64,000 nucleotides of DNA from Polluticoccus soli. GTDB taxonomy: Bacteria; Bacteroidota; Bacteroidia; Chitinophagales; Chitinophagaceae. The stretch covers positions 372,001 through 436,000 of the forward strand of contig NZ_JARJHT010000001.1 in the NCBI RefSeq assembly GCF_029269745.1, in the 5' to 3' direction. Of this stretch, positions 8,330-17,043 are shown piece by piece; position 1 is the first letter of the stretch; every line of letters begins with the position of its first letter. The notes under the pieces were generated by a model. That model made no database searches. It saw only the letters and a list, made by a program, of their open reading frames with translations, and was not told where the DNA came from. Position numbers and translations under genes: made by a program.

Positions 8330-11300
8330 CTAGAAGCACCTGTTCACTCCTACTACCCAGCGGAAGGCCGCGTAGTCAGGATTGGCGAATGGTGGCCTGT
8401 TAATAACGATCGGCATATCGAAGCGCAGTGTGAGCGGCTTGGCCTTTTCAAATACGCCCCAATTCTTGATAGTGAATGCAAGACCTAAACCTGCATCGGC
8501 GCGAATAGCGCTCCAGGTGGTGGTCGGTGTTACGTTCCAATATTGATTAAGGTCGGAGGCGCTGCTCATCTCAATGGCACCAGCGTCTGCGAACAGGTAC
8601 ACATCGGTATGCAGCCAGTTGCGGGTAAACTTAGGACGCAGCTTAATATAGTTGTCGAAGTCAACCTCAATATTGGCAGAAGCACCGCTACGGCCTTTAT
8701 AACCGATCAGCAGTTTACCTTCTTTATCATCGGCTACAAAGTAACCTGCAAAACCGCGGAGGTTAAGACCACCACCCTGCTGGAAATGGTTCATATCAGT
8801 ACCGGTGATGGTCCTCCAGTCGTTGGGAACAAAGCCCACACTACGGGTGTATTTGTTCTCCATCAGCTCTTCGGGGTTAGCTCCTGCCAGGAACAATGCG
8901 CTTTCATATGGCACGTTGGTACCAGTCCCATAGCGACCGAATAAACGTGTGCGTACTTCCAGCTTGCCAAGATTGTTGTAATTACGAGCATCGAGCTGGG
9001 CGTAAGCATAGTTGAAATCATCCTCGCTATTACCTGTCAGGAGTGGTGCACGCAGTGCAAAACTGAAATTACCTACGCCACGTTTATAGCTATAACTATG
9101 CGTTGCCACTGCATTGGCCGAGGAATTTGGATGAGCCCTGGCGCTGCTCCATTCGTTCGGATAGATCAGGTAATCCCGATCGTATGCCAATGGGCGCCAC
9201 ATAGTTTGAGCATATAGCTGTAGTGTATTGTTGTCGTGCTGGCAATTGAAGCCACCGCGATGATACCACAAACCGTCAAGCAACCTGCTGTTCACCTGCA
9301 GTTTCAGGTGAGGCATAGCTTTAGATAGCGGTGTTACAAAATTGAATGTATAGTTGATAGGCACATACCTGTTGTACCAATCTTCGCTCTGGAATACCAG
9401 GTAGTCATCGCCTTGCAAAAAGTGTGTATTGAGCCATACGGTTGCATCTAGCTTGTACAGGCTGTAGAGATAGTCGCCCTCGAAGTGAACACCTGCTTTG
9501 ACACCGTCAACCAGGTTCCACCAGAGATCAGGACGAACATAAAGACGATAATGAGTCCTATCCCATGGAGCTGCGAGACCTCCATCAAGTTTGGTAGCAA
9601 TAGCTTTAGAGCTTACTGGCAGCAAACCACGTGTTTTATAGTTATTGGTCCAGTCTACATCAGCAAGTCTCAGCGAGGTATCGAGCTGAACATGTTTGAT
9701 ACCTGACGGCACCTGGACATTTGCTGTATACTCTTCGTTCAGCTTGCCCCAGCCATACCATTTCGGCAACACAGTCGCGTCTGTCTTTTTGGTAAACCAG
9801 GTATTTGGAATGTGGAAGCTATGCAGGCTACCGTCTTTTGCCGTAACAGTAAAGTCTATCGGCATCTGCATCTGTCCCTTACGCTCAAACTTGATGGCAA
9901 AGCTGTCATTGTCATCGATACGTTTAATACCGTCGATATCATAATCGATAGTTTTGGTTGTCTCGATCCATTGATCAAAGAACCAGTTGAGATCAACATT
10001 GGTGTATTGAATGATAGAGCTGCGGAAGTCTTCGAAATACGGATGAGCAAAACGCCATTGATCGAAATAATGTTGCAGAGCAGCCTGGAATAAAGAATCA
10101 CCCAGAGTATACTGCAGGTTGTACAGCATAGAAGCAGTTTTGTAATACACACCACGATAACCACCTTCATGTCCCAGTGCATTGTGGAAGTCGTTAGAAT
10201 GAGTATTTAGAGGCAACTCCTCTTTATTCAACGCATCATAAGTATAAGCAACGAATACACGCTTATCTGCTACTATCTCCGGCTCGTAGAATTTGCGGCG
10301 GTATTTAGATTTAGGCTTGGCTGCCACCAGCGTATCCCCATCTATGCGGCGAAGACCCCATGCAGTGAGGAACTGGGTAAAACCTTCATCCAGCGCAGCG
10401 CGATAAGTTTCGTTGCTGCCTACCATGCCGTAAAACCAGTTGTGTGCGAGCTCGTGCACCAGCAGGCCTCGGTAACCAGGGTCCGAGCCACCATCCAGTG
10501 TCAGCATTGGGTATTCCATGCCATCTGCAGCGTCAGCAGCCACCATCTTAGGGTACTGGTACATGCCAATGTCTTCAGAGAAGGTCTTGATGATCTTTGC
10601 TACATACTCAGCTGAGTTCTGCCAGCCGGCAGCATGCGGCTCCTGTGCAATACCCACACACTCGATACCTTTCCAATAAGTGGTTGCAATGCGGTAAGAA
10701 GGATCGGCAGTGAATGCAAAGTCGTGCACATTACTGGCTTTATAGTGCCATGTTTTGCGCTCGCCCTTTACATAAGGAGTAATAGTAGAAGGTGCTTCAT
10801 TCCATTTCTTGTTCTTGAAGTTTTTGATGTCCAACTTTTCACGCAGGGCGTCAGGCAGTACTTCATTGCGGTTTTGCAGTGCACCTGTAGCTTCTACTAC
10901 ATAGTTAGAAGGGAAGTTGAGCGACACATCGAAGGTGCCGAAGTCGCCATAAAATTCTTTATTAAGGTGCTGATAGGTATCCCAGCCAAACTTGCGATCG
11001 TACACGCATATTTTAGGGAACCACTGTACACCGTTATAATGCTTGAAGCCCCAGGCATCGTACATCTTCATACGGCGTCGCGTAGCACCGTTGTCCCAGT
11101 AGGTTTTAAAGTTCATGGTAAAGCTGGTCTTGCCGCCAGGATACAGCGGCCTGGGCAGATATACTTTTAAGATCGTGTTATCCAGTTCGAACTTTACCTC
11201 TTTACTATCCACTTTCAGATTTTGAACTACGGTACCAAACCCTTGGGCCTCATACCTGCCCATCTGCACCTTAATCCCACTCGCCTCCTCCAGGTCATGG

Positions 11301-11590
11301 AGGTAAGAGCCCTTTACAAAAGCGTTCTGGAACAGGTGGAAATAAACATAAGTGAGTGTATCAGGAGAGTTGTTCACATACTCCAGGGTTTCCGAAGCAT
11401 CGATGGTATGCGCTGTTTCATCTATCTCCGCATCGATCTTGTAGTGTACATCCTGCTGCCAGTAGGCGTTATCCGGACGACGGTTCTTCCAGTATAGCTC
11501 GTTGTTCTTGCCACTGTACTCACTATTAGACTGGGCCTGTGTCAGGCATGGAACAGCCGCAAGAAGCAGGGCATATATAAGTTTATTCAT
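8330..11590 (-). CDS. M1 family zinc aminopeptidase with C-terminal outer-membrane barrel-like domain
   Basis: The ATG at 11590 is preferred because it opens directly on a signal peptide (MNKLIYALLLAAVPCLTQAQ), giving 1086 residues. An M1 (gluzincin) catalytic domain follows: HELAH at 379-383 and the third ligand Glu402, 18 residues after the second His, with an upstream DGMEYPML in place of GAMEN. After the catalytic and following beta domains, to about residue 680, some 400 residues have alternating aromatic strands with Gly-rich turns, a LRGF motif at 944-947 (the lid-loop motif of Omp85 barrels) and a C-terminal Phe (VVGVNRCF). This suggests a peptidase tethered to an outer-membrane barrel. 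The M1 part is certain; the barrel is an inference. It is a single-gene unit with a terminator at its 3' end. Confidence 0.9.
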   Translation of the reverse strand: MNKLIYALLLAAVPCLTQAQSNSEYSGKNNELYWKNRRPDNAYWQQDVHYKIDAEIDETAHTIDASETLEYVNNSPDTLTYVYFHLFQNAFVKGSYLHDLEEASGIKVQMGRYEAQGFGTVVQNLKVDSKEVKFELDNTILKVYLPRPLYPGGKTSFTMNFKTYWDNGATRRRMKMYDAWGFKHYNGVQWFPKICVYDRKFGWDTYQHLNKEFYGDFGTFDVSLNFPSNYVVEATGALQNRNEVLPDALREKLDIKNFKNKKWNEAPSTITPYVKGERKTWHYKASNVHDFAFTADPSYRIATTYWKGIECVGIAQEPHAAGWQNSAEYVAKIIKTFSEDIGMYQYPKMVAADAADGMEYPMLTLDGGSDPGYRGLLVHELAHNWFYGMVGSNETYRAALDEGFTQFLTAWGLRRIDGDTLVAAKPKSKYRRKFYEPEIVADKRVFVAYTYDALNKEELPLNTHSNDFHNALGHEGGYRGVYYKTASMLYNLQYTLGDSLFQAALQHYFDQWRFAHPYFEDFRSSIIQYTNVDLNWFFDQWIETTKTIDYDIDGIKRIDDNDSFAIKFERKGQMQMPIDFTVTAKDGSLHSFHIPNTWFTKKTDATVLPKWYGWGKLNEEYTANVQVPSGIKHVQLDTSLRLADVDWTNNYKTRGLLPVSSKAIATKLDGGLAAPWDRTHYRLYVRPDLWWNLVDGVKAGVHFEGDYLYSLYKLDATVWLNTHFLQGDDYLVFQSEDWYNRYVPINYTFNFVTPLSKAMPHLKLQVNSRLLDGLWYHRGGFNCQHDNNTLQLYAQTMWRPLAYDRDYLIYPNEWSSARAHPNSSANAVATHSYSYKRGVGNFSFALRAPLLTGNSEDDFNYAYAQLDARNYNNLGKLEVRTRLFGRYGTGTNVPYESALFLAGANPEELMENKYTRSVGFVPNDWRTITGTDMNHFQQGGGLNLRGFAGYFVADDKEGKLLIGYKGRSGASANIEVDFDNYIKLRPKFTRNWLHTDVYLFADAGAIEMSSASDLNQYWNVTPTTTWSAIRADAGLGLAFTIKNWGVFEKAKPLTLRFDMPIVINRPPFANPDYAAFRWVVGVNRCF

Positions 11591-11705
11591 CAGTGTGTTG
11601 TGTGATTGCCGCGTGAAAATACAAAACAGACGCATAGGAAAGGGATACAGATACGGGTGAGAAAACAGGTGATATTATGTGAACAATATTATTATGTGTA
11701 GTTGC

Positions 11706-11736
11706 TTGTATTTTTACAAAGCGGCAATTATATTTG
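11706..11736 (+). promoter_or_regulatory. Bacteroidota-type promoter of the candidate small RNA
   Basis: TTG at 11706-11708, a 20-nt spacer and TATATTTG at 11729-11736 match TTG-N17-23-TAnnTTTG in full. No plausible coding sequence follows. An intrinsic terminator about 120 nt downstream of the expected start site completes a small transcription unit. Confidence 0.55.
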
Positions 11737-11741
11737 GTGTA

Positions 11742-11889
11742 CACAAGGGGATAAGAGTGAGTGAAGCGTGTGAGTATTGACCTCACTTAATCAATTTCGT
11801 ACTGGGTCCCTATATGCCTTGGCACCATGTACGCTTCGCACAAACCTTGTACTAAACCGCTTGCCCGTCAACAAGCGGTTTATCTTTTT
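11742..11889 (+). ncRNA. Candidate structured small RNA (about 150 nt)
   Basis: The segment runs from the predicted start, about 6 nt after the -7 box at 11729-11736, to the end of the terminator T-run. Complementary segments would close a long imperfect hairpin: ACAAGG (11743-11748) with CCTTGT (11845-11850), and GAAGCGT (11763-11769) with ACGCTTC (11831-11837). Between them GTGAG (11770-11774) pairs with CTCAC (11782-11786). A rod closed by its own ends, with internal loops, is the general shape of 6S RNA, but I cannot assign a family. The reading frames across it look non-coding. It lies between the divergent M1 peptidase promoter region and the SanA-like gene. Confidence 0.45.
11854..11889 (+). 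terminator. Intrinsic terminator of the candidate small RNA
   Basis: AAACCGCTTG (11854-11863) and CAAGCGGTTT (11872-11881) form a perfect 10-bp stem with an 8-nt loop, followed by TATCTTTTT. The T-run is on the plus strand only, so it terminates rightward transcription, although no rightward protein gene precedes it. Confidence 0.7.
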
Positions 11890-12171
11890 ACATAACTCCT
11901 TACTTCTTGATTGTTACAAAACCCTCCAGAATGTCACATTATGTTATTTGATGTCTGACAGTACTAGATTAGCTTTCAGATCGAATTTGTTAGTTTTTAT
12001 TACCTGTTTTTCATCTTATCATTTCTCCCTACCCTTCCTTTATTTGTCGTCAATTGTTGTCGTTTTTGACGTTTCAACCAGGAATCTCACATTAATCCTG
12101 AACCGGCTATAACGCGTCATCTCTCATTTTCGTTCAATAACAAAAATACGAAAAAAAAGATAAATTAAAAC
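11890..12171. other. Intergenic, nothing recognised
   Basis: Together with 11591-11741 this makes up the rest of the 581-bp gap between the M1 peptidase gene and the SanA-like gene. It is A/T-rich, and the short rightward frame crossing it has atypical composition and no recognisable similarity. No repeat or further hairpin is apparent. Confidence 0.5.
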
Positions 12172-12801
12172 CTACTTGTATATAGGGCACTCCTGCAAAT
12201 GACGCGGTTGTTGATCGGCCTTCAGCCGCCAGAACATTTTTACCCGTCCCATAAATTCATGAAGGATGATACCGGGCACGAATTCATCGCCATCTCCGCT
12301 TGCCGCATAGGCAATTGCATGAAGGCCTGTATGCCGGGCCATGTACAAAGCCCGTTCAGAATGGTGACGTTGCGATACTATGGTGACGCTATCGCTGGCG
12401 AATAACATACGGCAGCGTACGATGCTTTCGTAAGTATTGTAACCGCAGGTGTCCATAAAAATGCGGTCGGCCGGCACACCTTTAGCCAACAGGTCTTTTC
12501 TAACCAGGAAGACGGTCGGCTCACCCACGTTAGCTCCGCTGATGAGAATTTCTTTCACCTTGCCGGTCCCGTACAGTTCAGCCGCTGCATCTACCCGTTG
12601 CTGGTAATACGGCAGCAACCGACCGTCGGCCGGATCTGTTTTACTAGTGGTAAGGAGCAAGGCTGTCTTGTTGCGGGGAAGTTCCTTAACATCGCTATAC
12701 AGCCGGTCGCTGGCAGCATAAGACAAACCTATCTCGAGCGCCAGGAACACAAGCACAAGAGCTGTCGCAGTATAGAGCACCAGGTATTTGAGAAACTTCA
12801 C
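12172..12801 (-). CDS. SanA/YdcF-like DUF218 membrane protein
   Basis: This 209-residue protein has one N-terminal membrane helix (about residues 7-28) followed by a soluble DUF218 domain. Conserved features include the polar strand ILISGANVGEP, the central DTCGYNTYES and the VSQRHHSERALYMAR segment that forms the family's putative active-site cleft. The family includes E. coli SanA, linked to envelope permeability and vancomycin sensitivity, and YdcF; the chemistry is not established. The start is GTG, immediately preceded by AAGGA and by a TATATTTA element, so the leader may be very short. A strong terminator separates it from the upstream anti-sigma gene. Confidence 0.82.
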   Translation of the reverse strand: MKFLKYLVLYTATALVLVFLALEIGLSYAASDRLYSDVKELPRNKTALLLTTSKTDPADGRLLPYYQQRVDAAAELYGTGKVKEILISGANVGEPTVFLVRKDLLAKGVPADRIFMDTCGYNTYESIVRCRMLFASDSVTIVSQRHHSERALYMARHTGLHAIAYAASGDGDEFVPGIILHEFMGRVKMFWRLKADQQPRHLQECPIYK

Positions 12802-12820
12802 TCCTTAAATATATTAAAAC

Positions 12821-12850
12821 AACAGCCCCGGTAAAACTACCGGGGCTGTT
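12821..12850 (-). terminator. Intrinsic terminator of the sigma/anti-sigma operon
   Basis: A perfect 13-bp inverted repeat (AACAGCCCCGGTA / TACCGGGGCTGTT) with a 4-nt loop lies 28 bp past the anti-sigma gene stop. The leftward tail is GTTTTAATATATTT. Confidence 0.75.
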
Positions 12851-12878
12851 TCACACACAAACAATCCATGAAAAAAAC

Positions 12879-14033
12879 CTATTCTCCCTTATCGGCTCCA
12901 AGATCTTCGAGCATGCGTTTTGCAGCACGTTTATGCGTACCGCCTCCGCTTACTATCGATTGTAAGAGCTGAATGGCACTTTGCTTATTACCCATAGCCA
13001 GGTAACAGCGGGCTGCCTGTAGAGTTGCGTAATTTCTTTTTCCTCTTCCGCCTTCATTCATCTGTTGCTTGTACAGATCAAGGGCGGCTGAATATTTTCC
13101 CTGTCCATAGAGATCGTCGGCAGAGAAGTTAGCTACCGCTTCCTTCTCCCTGTGTTTATCTGCTACGCCACTATCCCCATCGTCACTGAATGCCCCCGCG
13201 CTAGCAGCTACAGGAGTATTAGATGTCCGGGGTGGCATCTTTTCTATCGTCTCATGTGCAGGCGGCGCCTCGGCCTGATGCTTATCTATAAGCGGAGCTT
13301 TGTACTGTGCTACCACCACTTCTTCGCGCTTAGGCGCTGCAGGTTTTGCTTTAGCCTCCGGCAGCTTTTGCGGTTCTACCGGTTTTGTATCTTTTTGCTG
13401 AACGACTGCTGGCTGCGGCAGAGGTTGTTGCACCGCCGGCTGTACAGGCTGAGGCTGACTACTAACAGCAGCTGCGACCTGTAATGGCGCAGGATCATCT
13501 TTCATTTCTACCAGATCGGCACTGGCCAATACGCGGTCATCTGAAGAAGCAGCGCTTTGCTCAGTTTGCAATGCTACAGTTTCGGTCACACTTGCAGCCT
13601 GGCCGGTTTTGAGTTGCTGACGTTGCTTTGCAAACCAGATCACTACTATACCTATTAATAATGCAGCAGCGAGCCCCGATGGTCTCCAGATGTTTTCGCC
13701 ATGGAACCTTTTGCGCCGGCGCGGCTGCACCTGGGGCGCTATGGGCTGCGGCTGGGCCGGAGCTATAGAATTAAGATGAACCTTAGGCTGATGCAGGCTA
13801 AAGTGGTCTTTCAAAAAATCATTGGTCAGGTGGGTGACAACTTCGGTAGCATTGCCCTCACGTTGTTCAAATAAGCCCTCTACCGCCTCGTTGCAAAACG
13901 GACAGCTATTGAGATGCAGCTCTACGGCATAGCTCTCCTCATTGCTCATGGCGCCTCGCACGTAGCGCTTCATCTGCCTGGGTATCAGGCAGGCGCTTTC
14001 GCTAAAAATATATTTCAATTCCTCGTTGCTCAT
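12879..14033 (-). CDS. Transmembrane anti-sigma factor-like protein with C-terminal TPR-like domain
   Basis: This 384-residue protein overlaps the upstream ECF sigma gene by 4 bp (ATGA), so the two are translationally coupled. The N-terminal cytoplasmic part has the HxxxCxxC zinc motif of anti-sigma factors (HLNSCPFC, about residues 41-48). One membrane helix follows at about 114-133 (AAALLIGIVVIW). Then come about 150 residues rich in Pro, Gln, Ala and Lys, probably disordered and spanning the periplasm, and a TPR-like C-terminus (YGQGKYSAALDLYKQQ, then ARCYLAMGNKQSAIQLLQ). It would hold the sigma factor inactive until an envelope signal is sensed. No target gene lies immediately downstream. 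Confidence 0.82.
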   Translation of the reverse strand: MSNEELKYIFSESACLIPRQMKRYVRGAMSNEESYAVELHLNSCPFCNEAVEGLFEQREGNATEVVTHLTNDFLKDHFSLHQPKVHLNSIAPAQPQPIAPQVQPRRRKRFHGENIWRPSGLAAALLIGIVVIWFAKQRQQLKTGQAASVTETVALQTEQSAASSDDRVLASADLVEMKDDPAPLQVAAAVSSQPQPVQPAVQQPLPQPAVVQQKDTKPVEPQKLPEAKAKPAAPKREEVVVAQYKAPLIDKHQAEAPPAHETIEKMPPRTSNTPVAASAGAFSDDGDSGVADKHREKEAVANFSADDLYGQGKYSAALDLYKQQMNEGGRGKRNYATLQAARCYLAMGNKQSAIQLLQSIVSGGGTHKRAAKRMLEDLGADKGE

Positions 14034-14596
14034 GACTTCACCTCCCTGATAGCTTCCATTTTAATTTTCAAATTTCTCCTACCATTCTGAATAGCACTTT
14101 TTACCTGCATGATGCTATAACCTGTTTTCGCCGATATTTCGGCATAGGTCATCTTCTGCAGGTAAAACATATCGACACAGGTCTTCTGTTCAGTATTCAG
14201 CTCAGCAATTGCGGCATCAAGCTTGTCGTAAAGCCTTTCCTCTTCAATTTTATGATGCAATTCGCTGTACGATTCCACATTTTCCGTGCTGGCGATCTCA
14301 TTATTAACAACAGGTATAGGTTTGCGCAGCTGCATCAGGCAATGATTTTTTGATACCTGGTAGAGCCACGACTTAAAATGCTGTATCTCGAATCGCCTCA
14401 GGTCTTCCAGCAGTTTGATAAATACCTGCTGCGTTGCATCCTTGGCCGCCTCTGTGTTCCGCAGGTATTTTGCACATACGCCAAATACCAGGTGTCCATA
14501 GCGATCAAACAGGCAATTGACTGCCGCCGGCTCATTGCGGTGAGCATAGCGGAAGACCAATTCTTCATCTGATAATTTCTTATAATCTGCGGTCAT
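14030..14596 (-). CDS. ECF-type RNA polymerase sigma factor
   Basis: This 188-residue sigma-70 family ECF factor has region 2 (LFDRYGHLVFGVCAKYL, then DATQQVFIKLLEDL) and a region 4 helix-turn-helix (MTYAEISAKTGYSIMQVKSAI). The ATG at 14596 is chosen over an upstream GTG at 14641 because a strong ribosome binding site, GGGAGG, lies about 8 nt before it. The last 4 bp overlap the anti-sigma gene. ECF factors usually control their own operon, so the 175-bp gap to hppA probably carries its promoter. The regulon is not visible here. Confidence 0.9.
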   Translation of the reverse strand: MTADYKKLSDEELVFRYAHRNEPAAVNCLFDRYGHLVFGVCAKYLRNTEAAKDATQQVFIKLLEDLRRFEIQHFKSWLYQVSKNHCLMQLRKPIPVVNNEIASTENVESYSELHHKIEEERLYDKLDAAIAELNTEQKTCVDMFYLQKMTYAEISAKTGYSIMQVKSAIQNGRRNLKIKMEAIREVKS

Positions 14597-14731
14597 CTTC
14601 TTTCCCTCCCTTTTAGCCCTTACGCCACTTACACTGTTCACATAATGTCTTCAAATCTTTCATTATAAATAGTTCAAAAACCGTTCCAAACCATATAAAC
14701 GGAATACCTATGTTTTTCGCATGTTATCCGT

Positions 14732-14739
14732 TATATTTG
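14732..14739 (+). promoter_or_regulatory. -7 promoter element of hppA
   Basis: TATATTTG matches TAnnTTTG exactly and lies 32 nt before the ATG at 14772. Its position downstream of the first in-frame ATG (14721) argues that the upstream ATG is not used. No good TTG -33 box is seen. Confidence 0.5.
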
Positions 14740-14771
14740 CCCGCACTCAAAAAAATTATATACAACGATTT

Positions 14772-16976
14772 ATGGAAATAATGTACCTCGTACCGGCATT
14801 CGGTGTTCTTGCATTATTGTACACATTCACAAAGGGCGCCTGGGTAAGCAAGCAGGACGCCGGCGGTGACCGGATGAAGGAAATTGCCAAGTACATAGCA
14901 GAAGGTGCTATGGCCTTTTTGAAAGCTGAGTATAAGATCTTAACATATTTCGTGGTTATTGCGGGTTTGCTGCTGGCTTTGATGGGGTATGCTAACCCCA
15001 AAAGCAGTCCGCTGATCGCAGGTGCCTTCGTTATCGGTGCCGTATTTAGCGCGATGGCCGGTTTCATCGGCATGAGCATAGCTACAAAAGCCAACGTGCG
15101 TACAGCTCAGGCAGCACGTACCAGCCTCAGCAAAGCATTGGCGGTATCATTTGGCGGCGGCTCAGTAATGGGACTCGGCGTTGCCGGTCTTGCCGTGTTG
15201 GGACTGGGGTCATTGTTCATCATCCTGAAAATGATCTTCGCACCAGACTCTGCTGTAGACAGCCTGGAAATGGAGCGTACCATTGAAGTACTGACGGGCT
15301 TCTCGCTCGGTGCTGAAAGTATCGCCCTTTTTGCCCGTGTGGGTGGCGGTATCTATACTAAAGCTGCCGACGTAGGCGCTGACCTTGTTGGTAAAGTAGA
15401 GGCTGGTATCCCTGAAGATGATCCCCGCAACCCTGCCACCATCGCTGATAACGTGGGTGATAACGTGGGTGACGTTGCCGGTATGGGCGCCGATCTTTTC
15501 GGTTCTTATGTGGCTACTGTTCTTGCAACTATGGTACTGGGCCGCGAGGTTTTGACCAACCCCGGCGTTGCTGACACTTTCAACGGTTTCGGTCCTATCC
15601 TGCTGCCTATGATGATAGCAGGCACAGGTATCATCCTGTCTATTATCGGCACCTGGTTCGTACGCATATCTGACAGTGCCGGTATCAGCACCGACGCCGT
15701 GCAAAAAGCGCTTAACCTGGGTAACTGGGGTTCTATGGTGCTGACAGCTGTCGTTGCATATTTCCTCGTGATGTACATACTGCCTGAGTCAATGACACTC
15801 CGCGGTCACACATTTAGTAATATGGAAGTGTTTGGCGCCATTATGATAGGCCTGGTAGTAGGTACACTCATGAGCATCATCACCGAGTATTATACAGCAA
15901 TGGGCAAACGCCCTGTAATGAATATCATTCGCCAGTCAGCTACAGGTCACGCTACCAATGTAATTGGCGGTCTTGCAATGGGTATGGAAAGCACTTTCCT
16001 TCCGATCCTGGTGTTGGCAGGTGGTATCTGGGGTTCGTTCTGGATGGCAGGTCTTTATGGTGTTGCGATAGCAGCAGCAGGCATGATGGCTACCACAGCT
16101 ATGCAGCTGGCGATCGACGCTTTCGGTCCAATAGCTGACAATGCGGGTGGTATTGCAGAGATGAGCGAACTGCCTAAAGAAGTACGTGAAAAAACAGACG
16201 TTCTGGATGCTGTTGGTAACACTACCGCAGCTACCGGTAAAGGTTTTGCCATTGCATCGGCAGCGCTTACTGCCCTTGCACTGTTTGCCGCTTATGTTGG
16301 TGTTGCGGGTATCGATGGTATCGATATTTACAAAGCCAACGTTCTGGCAATGCTGTTTGTAGGGGGTATGATACCTTTCATCTTTTCTTCGCTGGCCATC
16401 CGCGCTGTGGGTGAGGCTGCTATGGCGATGGTAGAAGAGGTTCGCCGCCAGTTTCGTACCATTCCGGGCATCATGGAAGGTACCGGCAAACCTGAATACG
16501 ACAAATGCGTTGCTATCTCTACAGAAGCTTCTATCAAAAAAATGATACTGCCGGGTGCTATCGCACTGATGGCTCCGTTGCTGGTAGGTTTCTTGGTAGG
16601 TCCTGAAGCGCTCGGTGGTATGCTGGCAGGCGCAACAGTGAGCGGTGTACTGATGGGTATGTTCCAGAACAATGCCGGTGGCGCATGGGACAATGCTAAG
16701 AAATCGTTTGAGAAAGGCGTTGAGATCAACGGTGAGATCTACTACAAAAAATCAGAGCCACACAAAGCTTCTGTAACAGGTGATACAGTTGGAGATCCGT
16801 TCAAAGATACGTCTGGCCCTTCTATGAACATCCTGATCAAACTGATGTCGATCGTGGCGCTGGTTATTGCACCAACCATTGCAGATATACACGGTACAAG
16901 CAAAACCGAAGAGCATGCTAAAACTCCTGTAAAAAAGGAAGTAAAAACAGTTACTCCGGTTGTTACAATGAAATAA
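14772..16976 (+). CDS. hppA: Membrane-bound K+-dependent proton-translocating pyrophosphatase
   Basis: This protein (734 residues from ATG 14772; 14781 is also possible) couples PPi hydrolysis to ion pumping across the inner membrane. About sixteen hydrophobic helices and the PPi-site signatures [14 protein letters not shown] and [18 protein letters not shown] are present. [10 protein letters not shown] has Ala where K+-independent enzymes have Lys, indicating K+ dependence. The gate Glu is absent from its usual TM6 positions (LFGSYVAT), whereas Glu182 sits in TM5 (LGAESIALF), the arrangement described for Flavobacterium johnsoniae-type H+-PPases; H+ pumping is therefore the likelier function. 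A charged Lys/Thr-rich tail of about 28 residues follows the last helix. The start was moved downstream because a promoter element overlaps the upstream ATG. Confidence 0.93.
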   Translation: MEIMYLVPAFGVLALLYTFTKGAWVSKQDAGGDRMKEIAKYIAEGAMAFLKAEYKILTYFVVIAGLLLALMGYANPKSSPLIAGAFVIGAVFSAMAGFIGMSIATKANVRTAQAARTSLSKALAVSFGGGSVMGLGVAGLAVLGLGSLFIILKMIFAPDSAVDSLEMERTIEVLTGFSLGAESIALFARVGGGIYTKAADVGADLVGKVEAGIPEDDPRNPATIADNVGDNVGDVAGMGADLFGSYVATVLATMVLGREVLTNPGVADTFNGFGPILLPMMIAGTGIILSIIGTWFVRISDSAGISTDAVQKALNLGNWGSMVLTAVVAYFLVMYILPESMTLRGHTFSNMEVFGAIMIGLVVGTLMSIITEYYTAMGKRPVMNIIRQSATGHATNVIGGLAMGMESTFLPILVLAGGIWGSFWMAGLYGVAIAAAGMMATTAMQLAIDAFGPIADNAGGIAEMSELPKEVREKTDVLDAVGNTTAATGKGFAIASAALTALALFAAYVGVAGIDGIDIYKANVLAMLFVGGMIPFIFSSLAIRAVGEAAMAMVEEVRRQFRTIPGIMEGTGKPEYDKCVAISTEASIKKMILPGAIALMAPLLVGFLVGPEALGGMLAGATVSGVLMGMFQNNAGGAWDNAKKSFEKGVEINGEIYYKKSEPHKASVTGDTVGDPFKDTSGPSMNILIKLMSIVALVIAPTIADIHGTSKTEEHAKTPVKKEVKTVTPVVTMK

Positions 16977-16993
16977 GTCGCACTACAACTAAT

Positions 16994-17025
16994 AAAAATC
17001 CCCCACTAATAGCGGGGGATTTTTT
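16994..17025. terminator. Bidirectional intrinsic terminator between hppA and the GT2 gene
   Basis: AAAAATCCCCC and GGGGGATTTTT form an 11-bp stem with a 9-nt loop. The A/T arms supply a U-tract to either strand, serving the convergent hppA and glycosyltransferase genes. Confidence 0.85.
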
Positions 17026-17043
17026 ATTTGGTATCGTTTGATA

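Noticed and set aside
11777-12112. A 111-codon rightward frame in the gap before the SanA-like gene
   Set aside because: It starts inside the candidate small RNA, runs through the terminator, and has an irregular Leu/Phe/Ser-rich sequence with no similarity I recognise.
14721-14771. Use of the first ATG of the hppA frame
   Set aside because: A consensus -7 promoter box lies inside this stretch, so the start is more likely at 14772 or 14781.
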